From Pannonibacter carbonis (GTDB taxonomy: Bacteria > Pseudomonadota > Alphaproteobacteria > Rhizobiales > Stappiaceae), in contig NZ_PUDR01000003.1 of the NCBI RefSeq assembly GCF_003012935.1, positions 248,001-312,000 of the forward strand: 64,000 nt of DNA, read 5' to 3'. Positions 27,457-37,078 of the stretch are shown one piece after another. Every line of letters begins with the position of its first letter. Position 1 is the first letter of the stretch. The notes under the pieces are model-generated. The model was not told the DNA's origin. It searched no databases and saw only the letters and a list, made by a program, of their open reading frames with translations. The position numbers and the translations under genes are program-made.

Positions 27457-27933
27457 ATGGTCGAGCTGAACTCCCTGGACCAGCTGAAGGGCGCCGTTGC
27501 AACGGCCGCCGTTGAAGCCCCGGTTCACGTCCAGAAGCTGGACGCCCACGGTCGCGCCTATGCCACCGGCAAGCGCAAGAACGCGATTGCCCGCGTCTGG
27601 GTCAAGCCGGGCACCGGCAAGATCACCATCAACGGCACCGAATACCAGGCGTATTTCGCCCGTCCGGTGCTGCAGATGATCCTGCGTCAGCCGGTCATGC
27701 TGACCAACCGCGATGGCCAGTACGACATCGTTGCCACCGTCACCGGTGGTGGCCTGTCCGGTCAGGCCGGCGCGCTGCGTCACGGCATCTCCAAGGCCCT
27801 GACCCACTACGAGCCGGAACTGCGCGCCATCCTGAAGAAGGAAGGCTTCCTCACCCGCGACAGCCGCGTGGTCGAGCGCAAGAAGTACGGCCGTGCCAAG
27901 GCACGTCGCTCGTTCCAGTTCTCCAAGCGCTGA
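27457..27933 (+). CDS. rpsI: 30S ribosomal protein S9
   Basis: A 158-aa small-subunit protein whose C-terminal tail contacts the P-site tRNA. The conserved core is [40 protein letters not shown] and the ending [17 protein letters not shown]. The N-terminal extension of about 35 residues is typical of Alphaproteobacteria. ATG 27457 lies 2 bp after the rplM stop; a TTG at 27451 is in frame but less likely. Confidence 0.98.
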   Translation: MVELNSLDQLKGAVATAAVEAPVHVQKLDAHGRAYATGKRKNAIARVWVKPGTGKITINGTEYQAYFARPVLQMILRQPVMLTNRDGQYDIVATVTGGGLSGQAGALRHGISKALTHYEPELRAILKKEGFLTRDSRVVERKKYGRAKARRSFQFSKR

Positions 27934-27960
27934 TCCCTCAGCTGCTTGTCAGACAACCGA

Positions 27961-27992
27961 AAAACCCGCCGGTGCAAGCCGGCGGGTTTTTT
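27961..27992 (+). terminator. rpsI terminator (copy 1 of a duplicated segment)
   Basis: AAAACCCGCCGG, loop TGCAAG, CCGGCGGGTTTTTT. It is preceded by GTCAGAC and followed by GGTTTTTGGGGGG; a diverged copy of the whole segment lies at 28790-28855. Confidence 0.92.
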
Positions 27993-28028
27993 GGTTTTTG
28001 GGGGGAGGGGGTGGCGGTGTTCCTGTGG

Positions 28029-28682
28029 CTACGGCTTTGCTCGGATGAGGTCTGTTACTGTCTGGATCTTGTCCGTCCACGCCGCAGCTGTCAGATCCGC
28101 CCACGAAATCACCTCATGGATCCGTAGATAGTCTTGTTGGAGAGGTCTGTTGAAGATCGGCTCATGATGAGCAATGCGATTGCGAAGCTCCCTGATTTTC
28201 AAGACTGTTTGGTTGGCGTGACCGCGTAATGCCTGCACGGTCTTGCCTTGATCAGTGTTTGGGAAGATCTGCCGGAAATAGGGATTCCAGAGCACGCCAT
28301 CATGGCCGCTCGTGAGCATCTTTTCCCAGAAAACGAATTTTAGTTCGGCGATGATCTTGCCGGAGGTCGGAAGGTGTCGCAGGCTGATGAGATTGCTGCG
28401 TGGATTGTATCCCGTGGAAGGACTTCGAAGACTGATTTCAAAGCTCTTTTCCCACGGCCAGTTCAGTCCATAGGCGAATTCTATCGCCTGGACGACCGAG
28501 TTTCGCAGACTAATTTCACAGATTTGAAGTGGCACAAAAAAAGCCGCAGAGACTTCAAGATTCCATTGGTAGAGTTGAAGCGCCTGTTCCTTGTTGCCAT
28601 TTCTGGCTGAAAGGTATGTAGCAAAGCGTGGAGCGGAAAGAACGCGAGGAAGCTTCTGGATCTCATCATGCGTGAAATGCAT
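28029..28682 (-). CDS. Abi-family protein with HEPN ribonuclease motif
   Basis: A 217-aa protein of the Abi_2/AbiD-F-like group. The C-terminal KIRELRNRIAHHEPIFNRPL contains the HEPN motif R-N-x-I-A-H (residues about 164-173), the active site of HEPN RNases involved in phage abortive infection and toxin-antitoxin systems. The N-terminal half has the family helices LSAPRFATYLSARNGNKEQA and QLYQWNLEVSAAFFVPLQIC followed by EISLRNSVVQAIE. GC content is visibly below that of neighbouring genes. It is inserted between two copies of the rpsI terminator and has no antitoxin gene overlapping it. Role in defence is inferred from family. Confidence 0.85.
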   Translation of the reverse strand: MHFTHDEIQKLPRVLSAPRFATYLSARNGNKEQALQLYQWNLEVSAAFFVPLQICEISLRNSVVQAIEFAYGLNWPWEKSFEISLRSPSTGYNPRSNLISLRHLPTSGKIIAELKFVFWEKMLTSGHDGVLWNPYFRQIFPNTDQGKTVQALRGHANQTVLKIRELRNRIAHHEPIFNRPLQQDYLRIHEVISWADLTAAAWTDKIQTVTDLIRAKP

Positions 28683-28806
28683 CCTTCGGCTCTTCGGCTA
28701 TGTATTCGTATTTCTTGACAGTTTCATTTGTCAGTGTTTAAATCAAGATGAAAGGCGCGTGAGGTCGCGGATCGTAAGGTCACCCTCTCCGTCAGACGAT
28801 GATGTG

Positions 28807-28837
28807 AAAAGCCCGCTGGTGCCAACCGGCGGGTTTT
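28807..28837. terminator. Second copy of the rpsI-type terminator
   Basis: AAGCCCGCTGGT, loop and ACCGGCGGGTTTTTT, followed by GTTTTTGGGGATGGGG. Both the stem and the flanks (upstream GTCAGAC, downstream G-rich run) match the true rpsI terminator at 27961. Confidence 0.75.
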
Positions 28838-28845
28838 TTGTTTTT

Positions 28846-29786
28846 GGGGATGGGGCAGGCGAGAGACGCCTCTTTCCACCTGTGCTGCTGGAGCTGCGAA
28901 ACGCTCCGGGCCGAAAGGCACTGGAAACAGACCAGGCCCCGGCACAGGGCCGGCGCGGCGCGGGGGGCTTCGCAGAGCAGAGGTTTGGCAGAGCGCAGGT
29001 TTGGCAGAGCACAGGTTTGGCAGAGCACAGGGGGCCTGCCAAAGCTACAACCTGTCCCGCCTTTCCTCGTACCTGCGAACCCGCGGATCACCGGACCACC
29101 GGATCACCGTACACCGCAGTGTGCCGATCTTCCCCCGCTGGGAACCGCCACCTGAACGCTGCCCGCCCGGATAGCGCCCTGTCTACCGCCCTGTCCACCG
29201 TCCTGCTGGAGCCCCCCTTACCGCGCCGTCCCGGCCCTGTGCCGGGACCTGTCAGGCACGCACCGCCCCGACGCCACGGTCTTGGCAACAACACCGTGAT
29301 GGCGAGACGAGAGGAAGCCAGGTTGCGGGCGGACGACGACCCACCCGCCACTGTCATCCTGGAGCAGCTGAGCGTTAGCGAAGCGCCGAGCCGGGGCCTG
29401 TCCCGGGCTTGACCCGGGAGCCAGATGACAGCCGCGCACAGCGCGACAAGACCGGTTCACGGGGCTCGGCAAGGCCGTATCGATGATGCGTTCGCTGACG
29501 CTCACCCAGACGCGCTGGATTCTGGATCAGGTCCGGGACATTTTCCGGATCTGCGGTTCGCGTGCGCTCACCTTGTCCGGAATGACATACGGGGGGACGC
29601 TAGGTCTGGCTTGAGACCATAATCTAGATGCCGCCCATGCTCGGTGACGGTCTCGCTATTTACAACACCAAGGGGCCCAAAAGGCAGAATAAACGCCAGA
29701 AACGGAACCAGAACTAGAAAAAAAGGGCCAGATCAATCCACACCCGCGCTCGCCGGTAAAGTGCATTGGACGTGACGATTTTTTTA
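28846..29786. other. Repeat-rich non-coding region
   Basis: About 940 bp with no supported gene. Contents: an inverted pair of the CCGTCCCGGCCCTGTGCCGG-type repeat (28935-28957 and 29227-29250), a 16-bp tandem repeat (28981-29028), short CCGGATCACC-type direct repeats near 29090-29110, and further REP-like palindromic segments such as CCTGTCCCGGGCTTGACCCG at about 29397-29416. The last 150 bp (from about 29640) turn AT-rich toward the next gene. An open frame of 273 aa (28591-29412) has a repeat-derived, low-complexity translation and is not credible. Confidence 0.7.
28981..29028. repeat. Tandem 16-bp repeat, three copies
   Basis: AGGTTTGGCAGAGCGC, AGGTTTGGCAGAGCAC, AGGTTTGGCAGAGCAC in perfect register, with a partial unit (GCAGAGCAG) before and AGGGGG after. 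Confidence 0.9.
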
Positions 29787-29816
29787 TTGACGAAGGGCAC
29801 AAGCGGCCAGAATTAT
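29787..29816 (+). promoter_or_regulatory. Likely promoter of the AT-rich unknown gene
   Basis: TTGACG at 29787-29792, an 18-bp spacer and AATTAT at 29811-29816, within an AT-rich stretch (T-run just upstream). It lies about 64 bp before the start codon. Confidence 0.5.
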
Positions 29817-29879
29817 GCAACTTATAAGTTTAGTATTTAACCGAGCCCTCGTGTGGGTGAGAAAACTTCAGGGGACACA

Positions 29880-30887
29880 ATGGGAAAGTGGAAAAAGAGC
29901 TTCAGAAGTCTGCCCCCAAGGATCAGTGCAGAAATGGAGAAAATCAGTTCTCCAAATTTAAAAGTGCTCGCTGGAAAAGAAGTCTCTCAGCAGGAGGTTG
30001 AAAACGGTGTGTACTCTCATCTTGGATTGAACATTGATACACTAGAGGTCGGAAAATCTTGGGAAATTGTACCGGCGTCGGATTGCGGAATGCGCTCCAA
30101 GCGAAATTTGGACGGATGGGTGAACGTTCGACGGGATCTGCCAAAATTTACGAAGTATTTTTATCATGATATTGCGATCTACGGTGATGCGACACGAAAC
30201 GGCATGATGACCGTAGCTATTCCGCGTGAAGTGTACGAGAGAGATGAATATCCACCTTATCTTTTTCACGTTGAAATTTCTGTTAAAGAGCATCTGAAAA
30301 ATGGTTTGTATGGCATAGTATTCTCCGTGGATGAGGTTTTTCTTCGTGGCTCATCGAGTTTTGATGAGGATTTGTTTTTCGCAGTAAACCTACTCCAAGA
30401 GACGACGGGTGTTTCGGGAGTTGTCGCCGCAGAAAATCCAGATTTTGTTTTTTCAAGCGTATTAAATTGGGAGTTCTTTCCTCCGGGAAATCTTGAAGCC
30501 GTCAAAACCTCTTTATGCAGCGGCAATCGGCCGATTTCAGAAGACACGGTATCAGAACGTTTAGATCTTTTTGAACAATTTAATCCATTGCAGTATTTGC
30601 GCGGCCTTGGAGGAAATGATTATTATGTAGGTGCAAAATATTCGGATGATCTCGTTGTGTTTGAAAATTTGAAATACGGAAATGCGCTGTATGTCTTGTA
30701 CGATGACTGGGAAGAATTGTCTAAGCGCCCAAGAAGTGAATTACTGAAACTTAGAACTAGCAAGTTTGACCGTTTAGTGCACGTACAGGGCTGGGAAACA
30801 CGATTTGCCGTGTTGATGCAAACCAACCTTGAAGCGCGTGGCATAAGAATTCGTGTGGGGCGCAATATACGTCGCCGCGTCCGATAG
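29880..30887 (+). CDS. Hypothetical protein of unknown family, AT-rich, probably acquired
   Basis: A 335-aa soluble protein with no signal peptide or membrane segment. ATG 29880 has AGGGGA at ideal spacing; the frame extends to 29853 but this start is stronger. Base composition departs sharply from the neighbours: the line 30301-30360 has 26 G+C of 60, and codons ending in A/T are frequent. The N-terminus is basic (MGKWKKSFRSLPPRISAEME); the middle is rich in Phe, Asp and Val; the C-terminus has a distinctive ENLKYGNALYVLYDDWEELS, then KRPRSELLKLRTSKFDRLVH and a basic end RIRVGRNIRRRVR. I do not recognise the family. Its context after the HEPN gene suggests an accessory or defence role, which is inference only. 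Confidence 0.85.
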   Translation: MGKWKKSFRSLPPRISAEMEKISSPNLKVLAGKEVSQQEVENGVYSHLGLNIDTLEVGKSWEIVPASDCGMRSKRNLDGWVNVRRDLPKFTKYFYHDIAIYGDATRNGMMTVAIPREVYERDEYPPYLFHVEISVKEHLKNGLYGIVFSVDEVFLRGSSSFDEDLFFAVNLLQETTGVSGVVAAENPDFVFSSVLNWEFFPPGNLEAVKTSLCSGNRPISEDTVSERLDLFEQFNPLQYLRGLGGNDYYVGAKYSDDLVVFENLKYGNALYVLYDDWEELSKRPRSELLKLRTSKFDRLVHVQGWETRFAVLMQTNLEARGIRIRVGRNIRRRVR

Positions 30888-30951
30888 TGACCGGGCCAGC
30901 ACTTTGTGTTGCAAAGACTCGGCCCGCCTGTCCATTTCGTCTTAGGTGAGT

Positions 30952-32274
30952 TCACCCTCCCTTCATCCCCACCCCCGCCACATAGGTCTCCACCACCGCC
31001 CGGTCATCGCCCAGGGTCTGCAGGATGAAGAGTTCGTCCGCCAGGGAGCGGGCGGTCTCAACGCGCAGGGCCATTTCCGGGGTGGCGGCGAGGTTGAGGA
31101 CGATGATGTCGGCCTCGGTGCCCGCGTCGAGCGTGCCGATCTTGTCTTCCAGCGACAGGCTCTCGGCGTTGCCGCGCGTCGCCCAGTAGAAGGTCTCAAA
31201 GGGGTGCAGGCGCTGGCGTTGCAGCTGCAGCACCTTGTAGCCCTCGTCCAGCGTGCGCAGCAGCGAATAGGACGTGCCGCCGCCGATGTCGGTGGCAATG
31301 GCCGTGCGCACGCCGTGCCCCTCCAGCCGCGCCTTGTCGAACAGCCCGCTGCCGAGGAAGAGGTTGGACGTCGGGCAGAACACGGCGACGGAGCCCGTCT
31401 CGCGCATCACGCCAAGCTCGCGGTCATTCATGTGGATGCAGTGGCCGAGCAGGGTCTTGCGGCCAAGAAGGCCGTAGCGCTCGTAGACGGCGAGATAGTC
31501 GGCATGGCCGGGATAGAGATCCAGCGTGTAGGTGATTTCGTTGTGGTTCTCGTTGATGTGGGTCTGCAGGTGGCAGTCAGGGTGCTCGGCAAGCAGCGCC
31601 CCGGCCACCTCCAGCTGCGCCGGCGTCGAGGTGATGGCAAAGCGCGGCGTGATGACATAGAGCGCGCGGCCCCGGCCATGCCACTCGGCCATCAGCGCCT
31701 TGCTGTCGTCATAGGCCGATTGCGCGGTGTCGCAGAGGGCAGGGGGCGCGTTGCGGTCCATCATCGTCTTGCCGCCCAGCATGCGCATGCCGCGCGCCTC
31801 CGCCTCGCCGAAATAGGCGCGCACGGAATTGGGGTGGCTGGAGCAATAGGCCACCGCCGTCGTCGTGCCATGGGCAATCAGCGCGTCATAGAAGGCGGTG
31901 GCGATGCGCTGGCCGTGGGCGAGATCGGCGAATTTCTGCTCGGCCGGGAAGGTGTGGTCGTTGAGCCAGTCGAGGAGCTGGTCGGCCCAGGAGGCAATCA
32001 CCTGCGCCTGCGGGAAATGCAGGTGCGGATCAATGAAGCCGGCCATCAGGAGATGCGGCCGGTGGTCGGTCACCGGCGTGGCCGCAGGGGCTGCCGCCTC
32101 GACCTCCGCGAAGGGGCCCATGGCGGTGATGAGGCCGTTCTCGATCAGGAGACCGCCATCGGCGTGATGCACCAGCGCGCCGTCATCATCCGCCCCGTGC
32201 GGGCGGCGGAGAAAGGAGACGATGCGGCCGCGCAGCAGCCGGGCAGGGGAAGTAGCCAAGACCGGAACCCTCAT
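30952..32274 (-). CDS. guaD: Guanine deaminase
   Basis: A 440-aa amidohydrolase converting guanine to xanthine, a step of purine salvage and catabolism. Metal and substrate motifs are in order: GFIDPHLHFPQ (first His pair), SWADQLLDWLNDHTFPAEQK (characteristic of guanine deaminases), LQTHINENHNEI, LLGHCIHMNDREL and the aspartate in AIATDIGGGTSYSLL. The start at 32274 (MRVPVLATSPARLLRG) is chosen; the upstream frame extension looks non-coding. It is divergent from agmatinase, so the two nitrogen-releasing enzymes share the 248-bp intergenic space. Confidence 0.94.
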   Translation of the reverse strand: MRVPVLATSPARLLRGRIVSFLRRPHGADDDGALVHHADGGLLIENGLITAMGPFAEVEAAAPAATPVTDHRPHLLMAGFIDPHLHFPQAQVIASWADQLLDWLNDHTFPAEQKFADLAHGQRIATAFYDALIAHGTTTAVAYCSSHPNSVRAYFGEAEARGMRMLGGKTMMDRNAPPALCDTAQSAYDDSKALMAEWHGRGRALYVITPRFAITSTPAQLEVAGALLAEHPDCHLQTHINENHNEITYTLDLYPGHADYLAVYERYGLLGRKTLLGHCIHMNDRELGVMRETGSVAVFCPTSNLFLGSGLFDKARLEGHGVRTAIATDIGGGTSYSLLRTLDEGYKVLQLQRQRLHPFETFYWATRGNAESLSLEDKIGTLDAGTEADIIVLNLAATPEMALRVETARSLADELFILQTLGDDRAVVETYVAGVGMKGG

Positions 32275-32522
32275 GGTTGTCCTCACGCCCCGCGCGCCGG
32301 CCGCCGCGCGTGAGGCGGCGGCCGGCGGTTGAGGCAAACCTTGAAGTTCTAGTCGGCAGGGCCGGACGGCACAAGGGTGCCGGTTTTGCGCGTTGTGATC
32401 GGAACCCGGTGCCTGGTCACCGCCTGGGCCGGGCTTTGCCCTTCCCCCTTGCCTTTCGTGGTGCCTCGGCTAGGGTCGCGGCGCGGGCCAGGCAGGTCCG
32501 TGATCGACCTAGCGGAGCCCCC

Positions 32523-33482
32523 ATGTCCACGATCCGTCCCCGTCCGACCGACAACGCCGTGTTCGGCAAGCACCTGACCGGCGGTGCGCATGAGCCGACC
32601 TATGGCGGCGTCCTGTCCTTCATGCGCCGGCGCTACAGCCGCGATCTGGCCGGCGTCGATGTGGCCGTCTGGGGCGTGCCGTTCGATGCCTCGGTGTCGA
32701 ACCGCCCGGGCGCCCGTTTCGGCCCGCAGGGCGTGCGCCGCGCCTCGGCCATCTTCGACGGCGATCCGCAGTATCCCTTCCAGGCCGACCCGTTCGAGAC
32801 GCTGGCGGTGGTCGACTACGGCGACTGTTCCTTCGACTACGGTCGCAACGGCGAGATCCCGGCCTGTATCGAGGCGCAGGCGCGCGAGATCCTGGAGCAG
32901 GGCGTGCATCTGTTCTCCATCGGCGGTGACCATTTCGTCACCCTGCCGATCCTGCGCGCCCATGTGGCGCAGCACGGGCCTCTGGCGCTGGTGCAGTTCG
33001 ATGCGCATCAAGACACCTGGCCCGATGACGGTGGCCGCATCGACCACGGCACCTTCACCGGCCGCGCCGTGCGCGAGGGGCTGATCGATCCGTCGCGCTC
33101 GATCCAGATCGGCATCCGCACCCACGCGCCGGAGACCTGCGGCCTCGAGATCCTCTATGGCGAGGACGTGGAGCAGCTCGGCGTCAATGCGGTCGTCGAC
33201 ATGATCAAGGAGCGGGTGGGCGACGCCAAGGCCTACATGACCTTCGACATCGACTGCCTCGACCCGGCCTTCGCGCCGGGCACGGGCACGCCGGTCGCCG
33301 GTGGGCTGACCTCGCGCGAGGCACTGATGATCCTGCGCCGCCTCGGCGATCTCAACTTCGTTGGCGGTGATGTGGTGGAAGTGGCCCCGGCCTATGACCA
33401 CGCCGACATCACCTCGATCGCCGGCGCCACCGTGGCACAGCATTATCTTGGGTTGCTTGCCGAAAAGCGGGCACAAGAATGA
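32523..33482 (+). CDS. speB: Agmatinase (arginase/ureohydrolase family)
   Basis: A 319-aa binuclear manganese enzyme releasing urea from agmatine or a related guanidino compound. The ligand motifs are complete: SIGGDHFVTLPIL, LVQFDAHQDTWPDD, and MTFDIDCLDPAFAPGTGTPV with GGLTSREAL. The active-site loop has SNRPGARFGPQGVRRAS. ATG 32523 begins MSTIRPRPTDNAVFGKHLTG; the upstream open frame is shadow. Substrate is assigned by resemblance to agmatinases; guanidinobutyrase or guanidinopropionase activity cannot be excluded from sequence alone. Confidence 0.92.
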   Translation: MSTIRPRPTDNAVFGKHLTGGAHEPTYGGVLSFMRRRYSRDLAGVDVAVWGVPFDASVSNRPGARFGPQGVRRASAIFDGDPQYPFQADPFETLAVVDYGDCSFDYGRNGEIPACIEAQAREILEQGVHLFSIGGDHFVTLPILRAHVAQHGPLALVQFDAHQDTWPDDGGRIDHGTFTGRAVREGLIDPSRSIQIGIRTHAPETCGLEILYGEDVEQLGVNAVVDMIKERVGDAKAYMTFDIDCLDPAFAPGTGTPVAGGLTSREALMILRRLGDLNFVGGDVVEVAPAYDHADITSIAGATVAQHYLGLLAEKRAQE

Positions 33483-33598
33483 CGGCATGACTGGACGAAA
33501 CAGGACCGGGAGCCAGATTGTGGCGCCTGGCCCTGACGTCTTGCCCGGACATCAGGGCGACAAGGCCCGGTTCGGCCAGAAGACCGGGCGGCGCCCGG

Positions 33599-34252
33599 TC
33601 AGGCAGCCTGACCGGGCTTGCGGGCGCCCTCGATGTTGTCGTTGAAGGCCGGACGGCGCCAGGCGCGATAGAGGGCGTCGGCATCCTGCATCCGGTCATA
33701 GAGCCGGCTCGCCAGCACCAGGTAAGCGACCTGGGCGACCAGCGCCGTGCCAAGGCCTGCGACCATCATCTCAAGACTGCCCGATATGGCCGCAATGAGG
33801 GCAAGGGCGGCACCGGCGAAGGTTGCCATCAGCAGCAAGGCGGCGCGGCGTGTCGAGGTGCCGGGCACCGGCACGATCATCCGGTTGAGGAACATCCGCT
33901 CGCCCAGCAACGCCCGAACATGCCACGGCAGCCGACTGTCCGGTTGCGTGCGACCCGCCGGCACTGCGGCAGCCGGGCGACGGGGCATCAGGCGCGGCAG
34001 GCGGGCGGCCGCAAATCCCAGTGCAGCCGCAGCGGCAAGGGCAGCTGGCCAGCCATAAAGGCCATGCAGCCAAAGAGCCACTGGGACCAGCGGAAGAACC
34101 GCAAGGCGAATCGCCAGCGTCAGCCGCCCGGGCGGGCGCCGCCACATGCGGGCCGCCATCGCATACCAGCGGATCTGCCTGGCCGGCATCACGGCCGGGC
34201 GTGGGGGCCTCGGCTGGGCCTTCGGCGGAGGGGTGTTTGCTGTGCTTGCCAT
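33599..34252 (-). CDS. Hypothetical membrane protein (DUF6653-like)
   Basis: A 217-aa protein with two pairs of hydrophobic helices (LTLAIRLAVLPLVPVALWL; WPAALAAAAALGFAAARLP; AALLLMATFAGAALALIAAI; MVAGLGTALVAQVAYLVLA) and a central conserved-looking segment LPWHVRALLGERMFLNRMIV. That segment resembles small alphaproteobacterial membrane proteins of the DUF6653 kind; I assign this tentatively. The start may be internal (M22 or M31), because the first 20 residues are proline-rich. It is convergent with agmatinase; an inverted GACCGGGC/GCCCGGTC at 33582-33600 may act as a shared terminator. Confidence 0.7.
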   Translation of the reverse strand: MASTANTPPPKAQPRPPRPAVMPARQIRWYAMAARMWRRPPGRLTLAIRLAVLPLVPVALWLHGLYGWPAALAAAAALGFAAARLPRLMPRRPAAAVPAGRTQPDSRLPWHVRALLGERMFLNRMIVPVPGTSTRRAALLLMATFAGAALALIAAISGSLEMMVAGLGTALVAQVAYLVLASRLYDRMQDADALYRAWRRPAFNDNIEGARKPGQAA

Positions 34253-34463
34253 GGGTCACGGCACGCCTTGCGGCGGTCTCTTTTGGGGGGGGGCGGAGCG
34301 GCCACAAGGCCGCCCGGACCGGATACGCTGTCAGATATGTCGGCAAGGTCCAGTCCGGTGGCAGACCGGGTGCTATGCCGGTCCGAGGGCTCCACTGGGC
34401 CTTCGCCCGGGACCTGGCCAATGCGGCCGGGCGGACGGGAGACAAGCCGATGCAGGGATCTTG

Positions 34464-36269
34464 CTACACCCGCATCTTAACGTAAGAACCCGGCGCGTCT
34501 CCAAGAATCTTTACCCTGTTTGCCCCGGGCTTTCGCGCCTTCACCTCAGCCCCGTCCTTGTCGCGGATCCAGGCGTCCCAGTGCGGCCACCAGGAGCCGG
34601 GATGCTCGGTTGCTCCGGAAATCCAGTCTTCCAGATTGCCCTCCGGCTTGGCCCCGGTCCAGTACTGGTACTTGCCGCGTGACGGTGGGTTGACCACGCC
34701 GGCGATATGTCCTGAGCCGGAGAGGATGAAGTCGACCGGTCCGCCAAAAGCAGAGGACCCCAGGAACACCGACCGGGGTGGCGCGATGTGGTCCTCGCGG
34801 GCCGACAGGTTGTAGATCGGGATGGTGACCTTCTTCAGGTCCAGCCTTTCGCCGGCAATGACCATCTCGCCCTTGGCGAGCCGGTTTTCCAGGTAGCAGT
34901 TGCGCAAGTAGAAGGAATGATTGGCCGCCGGCATGCGGGTGGAATCGGAGTTCCAGTAGAGGAGATCGAACGGGAACGGTTCCTTGCCGCGAATGTAGTT
35001 GTTGACGACATAGGGCCAGATCAGGTCGTTCGATCGCAGCATGTTGAAGGCGGACGCCATTTTCGAGCCATCAAGATAGCCGCGCTCGGCCATCTTGCGC
35101 TCGATCAGCGAAATCTGCTCCTCGTCGACGAACACCTTGAGGTCGCCGGCATGGGTGAAATCCACCTGGGTGGTGAAGAAGGTCGCCGAGCCAATGCGCT
35201 CATCGCCGGTCGCCGCCATATAGGCGAGGGTCACGGCCAGAAGCGTGCCGCCGACGCAATAGCCGATGGCATTGACCTTGTCTTCCTTGGTGGCGCGCTT
35301 GATCACATCGAGCGAGTGGAGAATGCCCTCGCGCATGTAGTGCTCGAAGTTCTTCTGCGCCTGGCGTTCATCCGGGTTGACCCAGGAAATCACGAAGACG
35401 GTGTGGCCCTGGTCGACAGCCCATTTGATGTAGGACTTCTCCGGCGTCAGGTCGAGAATGTAGAACTTGTTGATCCAGGGCGGGACGATCAGCAGTGGCC
35501 GCTTCAACACCTTTTCGGTGGTCGGTGTATACTGGATCAACTGGCAGACATCGTTCTCGGCGATCACCTTGCCCGGCGTCAGGGCCAGGTTCCTGCCAAC
35601 CTCGAACTTGCTGGCGTCTGTCTGGCGGATCTTGATCTCGCCGTGCCCGGCCTTGATGTCCTCGACCAGGAACTGCATGCCGCGAACGAGGTTCTCGCCG
35701 TTATTCTCCAGCGTCTCGCGCAAGAGGGCAGGGTTGGTCAGCACGAAGTTCGAGGGCGACAGGGCATTGGCGATCTGCTTGACGTAAAAATCGGCCTTGT
35801 GCCTCGTGTGCTCGTCCAGCCCGTTGGCCTCGGCGACCATGTCATTGGCCCAGTTCGAGGTGATGAGGTAGAACTGCTTCAGGAAATCGAAAAACTGGTT
35901 CTCCTGCCAGTCCGGATCCTCGAAGCGCTTGTCACGCGGCGGGGCGGCCACAGCTGGTTCGGACGGTTCACCCATCATCCGCTTGAGGGACGAATTCCAC
36001 AGATTGATATAGCCGGACCACAGGCGGCCCTGCGCCTCGACCGCACGGGTCGGATCCGATGTCCAGTACTCGCCAACCTGCGCCAGCGTCTTGATGATCG
36101 AGGTCAGTTCCTCGGCGCCGTCGGCCTTCACCTCGCCCTTTTCGCGCGGTTCGAGATAGGCGGCCAGTGCCTTGCCGCCTTGTTCGAGCACCTTGGCAAG
36201 GTTCTGCGCAAAGGCTTCCGGATTGTTGACGATGTACTGGACCAAAGGACTCTGGCGATCATCGGCCAT
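34464..36269 (-). CDS. phaC: Class I poly(3-hydroxyalkanoate) synthase
   Basis: A 601-aa enzyme polymerising (R)-3-hydroxyacyl-CoA into PHA storage granules. The lipase-like box is [14 protein letters not shown], with catalytic Cys at about residue 338; the catalytic Asp is in [11 protein letters not shown] and the His in [13 protein letters not shown]. The N-terminal PhaC domain includes FNPLQ-equivalent [20 protein letters not shown] and the conserved [16 protein letters not shown]. Length about 600 and the Cys box fit class I, which works without PhaE. The start at 36269 ([14 protein letters not shown]) is preferred over 36332. No phaR or phasin gene is adjacent. Confidence 0.96.
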   Translation of the reverse strand: MADDRQSPLVQYIVNNPEAFAQNLAKVLEQGGKALAAYLEPREKGEVKADGAEELTSIIKTLAQVGEYWTSDPTRAVEAQGRLWSGYINLWNSSLKRMMGEPSEPAVAAPPRDKRFEDPDWQENQFFDFLKQFYLITSNWANDMVAEANGLDEHTRHKADFYVKQIANALSPSNFVLTNPALLRETLENNGENLVRGMQFLVEDIKAGHGEIKIRQTDASKFEVGRNLALTPGKVIAENDVCQLIQYTPTTEKVLKRPLLIVPPWINKFYILDLTPEKSYIKWAVDQGHTVFVISWVNPDERQAQKNFEHYMREGILHSLDVIKRATKEDKVNAIGYCVGGTLLAVTLAYMAATGDERIGSATFFTTQVDFTHAGDLKVFVDEEQISLIERKMAERGYLDGSKMASAFNMLRSNDLIWPYVVNNYIRGKEPFPFDLLYWNSDSTRMPAANHSFYLRNCYLENRLAKGEMVIAGERLDLKKVTIPIYNLSAREDHIAPPRSVFLGSSAFGGPVDFILSGSGHIAGVVNPPSRGKYQYWTGAKPEGNLEDWISGATEHPGSWWPHWDAWIRDKDGAEVKARKPGANRVKILGDAPGSYVKMRV

Positions 36270-36504
36270 CTTCGGTGTTCCCTCCCGCACGTTTCTTGCT
36301 TCTGGCACCGTTGTGACCCGGCTGCTCATCAAATTTATGACACAGGTTTCCGCCGCGTCGAATGCCCATTTCTCGAGTACCAGCCCTGCATAGGGTCGAG
36401 CTTGCGAATCTGTCCCGTCCGTGTCACCCAGCCTGCCAGCTTTGAGTTCGGGCTGTCATGCAGCTAAGATAGGCAAAAGGGCGGGGCGGCTGGCTTTGGG
36501 AGAA

Positions 36505-36924
36505 ATGGTGGTGAGACGCAATTCTGCACCGGTCCGCACTGCGGTCGCGAGACGATTGTCTCCGGCAGTCCTTGCCCTGAGCCTCGCCATGCTGGCGGCC
36601 GGCTGTGCCATGGAACCCGATACATCACTGTTCGAGGCCGTTTCGAACCCGAGGCGAATGGCTGTCACGCCGAGCTTGCCGGCCTATGCCACCGTCGAGC
36701 CTGCCCCTGTATCGGTGGGGGCGGCCGTTGTTGCGCCCGGCGACCCGGTCCAGCCGACAGTATCCGCCGTTCTCGATGATGCCGAACGCGAGCGCACGAT
36801 TGCGGAAATGAGCGCCATGGCTGGTCGGGGCCAGGTGCGCAAGCCAGTCAGTACACCCGCCGATCTACGCCGCATTCAGAATGGGCACGGCGCCGCTGCG
36901 CTGGCCGATATCGAGGGCCGTTAG
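36505..36924 (+). CDS. Small hypothetical lipoprotein
   Basis: A 139-aa predicted outer-membrane or periplasmic lipoprotein: basic start, hydrophobic LSPAVLALSLAMLAAGC with a lipobox ending in Cys, then a proline/valine-rich mature part and a charged C-terminus (DDAERERTIAEMSAMAGR). Start choice is open between ATG 36505 and GTGs at 36508 and 36511; GGGAG is best spaced for the GTGs. It lies divergent from phaC and upstream of the aminotransferase cluster. No family is recognised; similar short lipoproteins precede this amino-acid cluster in related genomes as far as I recall. Confidence 0.75.
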   Translation: MVVRRNSAPVRTAVARRLSPAVLALSLAMLAAGCAMEPDTSLFEAVSNPRRMAVTPSLPAYATVEPAPVSVGAAVVAPGDPVQPTVSAVLDDAERERTIAEMSAMAGRGQVRKPVSTPADLRRIQNGHGAAALADIEGR

Positions 36925-37078
36925 TCGGTTAAAAATACCGGCGCGGCCCTTGCAAAGGCGCGTGCGGAAAGAAGGGCTTGCTGCTACAAGGGCGCCAGTC
37001 CCGGCCCTGTGCGCTGACCGGGGCTGTAAGACGTCAGCAAAGCCGCACAACGCCGCAGAGGATCACGAGGCCCGCGCC

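Noticed and set aside
28591-29412. 273-aa plus-strand frame across the repeat field
   Set aside because: Runs antisense to the HEPN gene start and then through REP-like repeats; low-complexity translation.
34788-36467. Plus-strand open frame of 559 aa opposite phaC
   Set aside because: Antisense of the well-supported PHA synthase, with no motif of its own.
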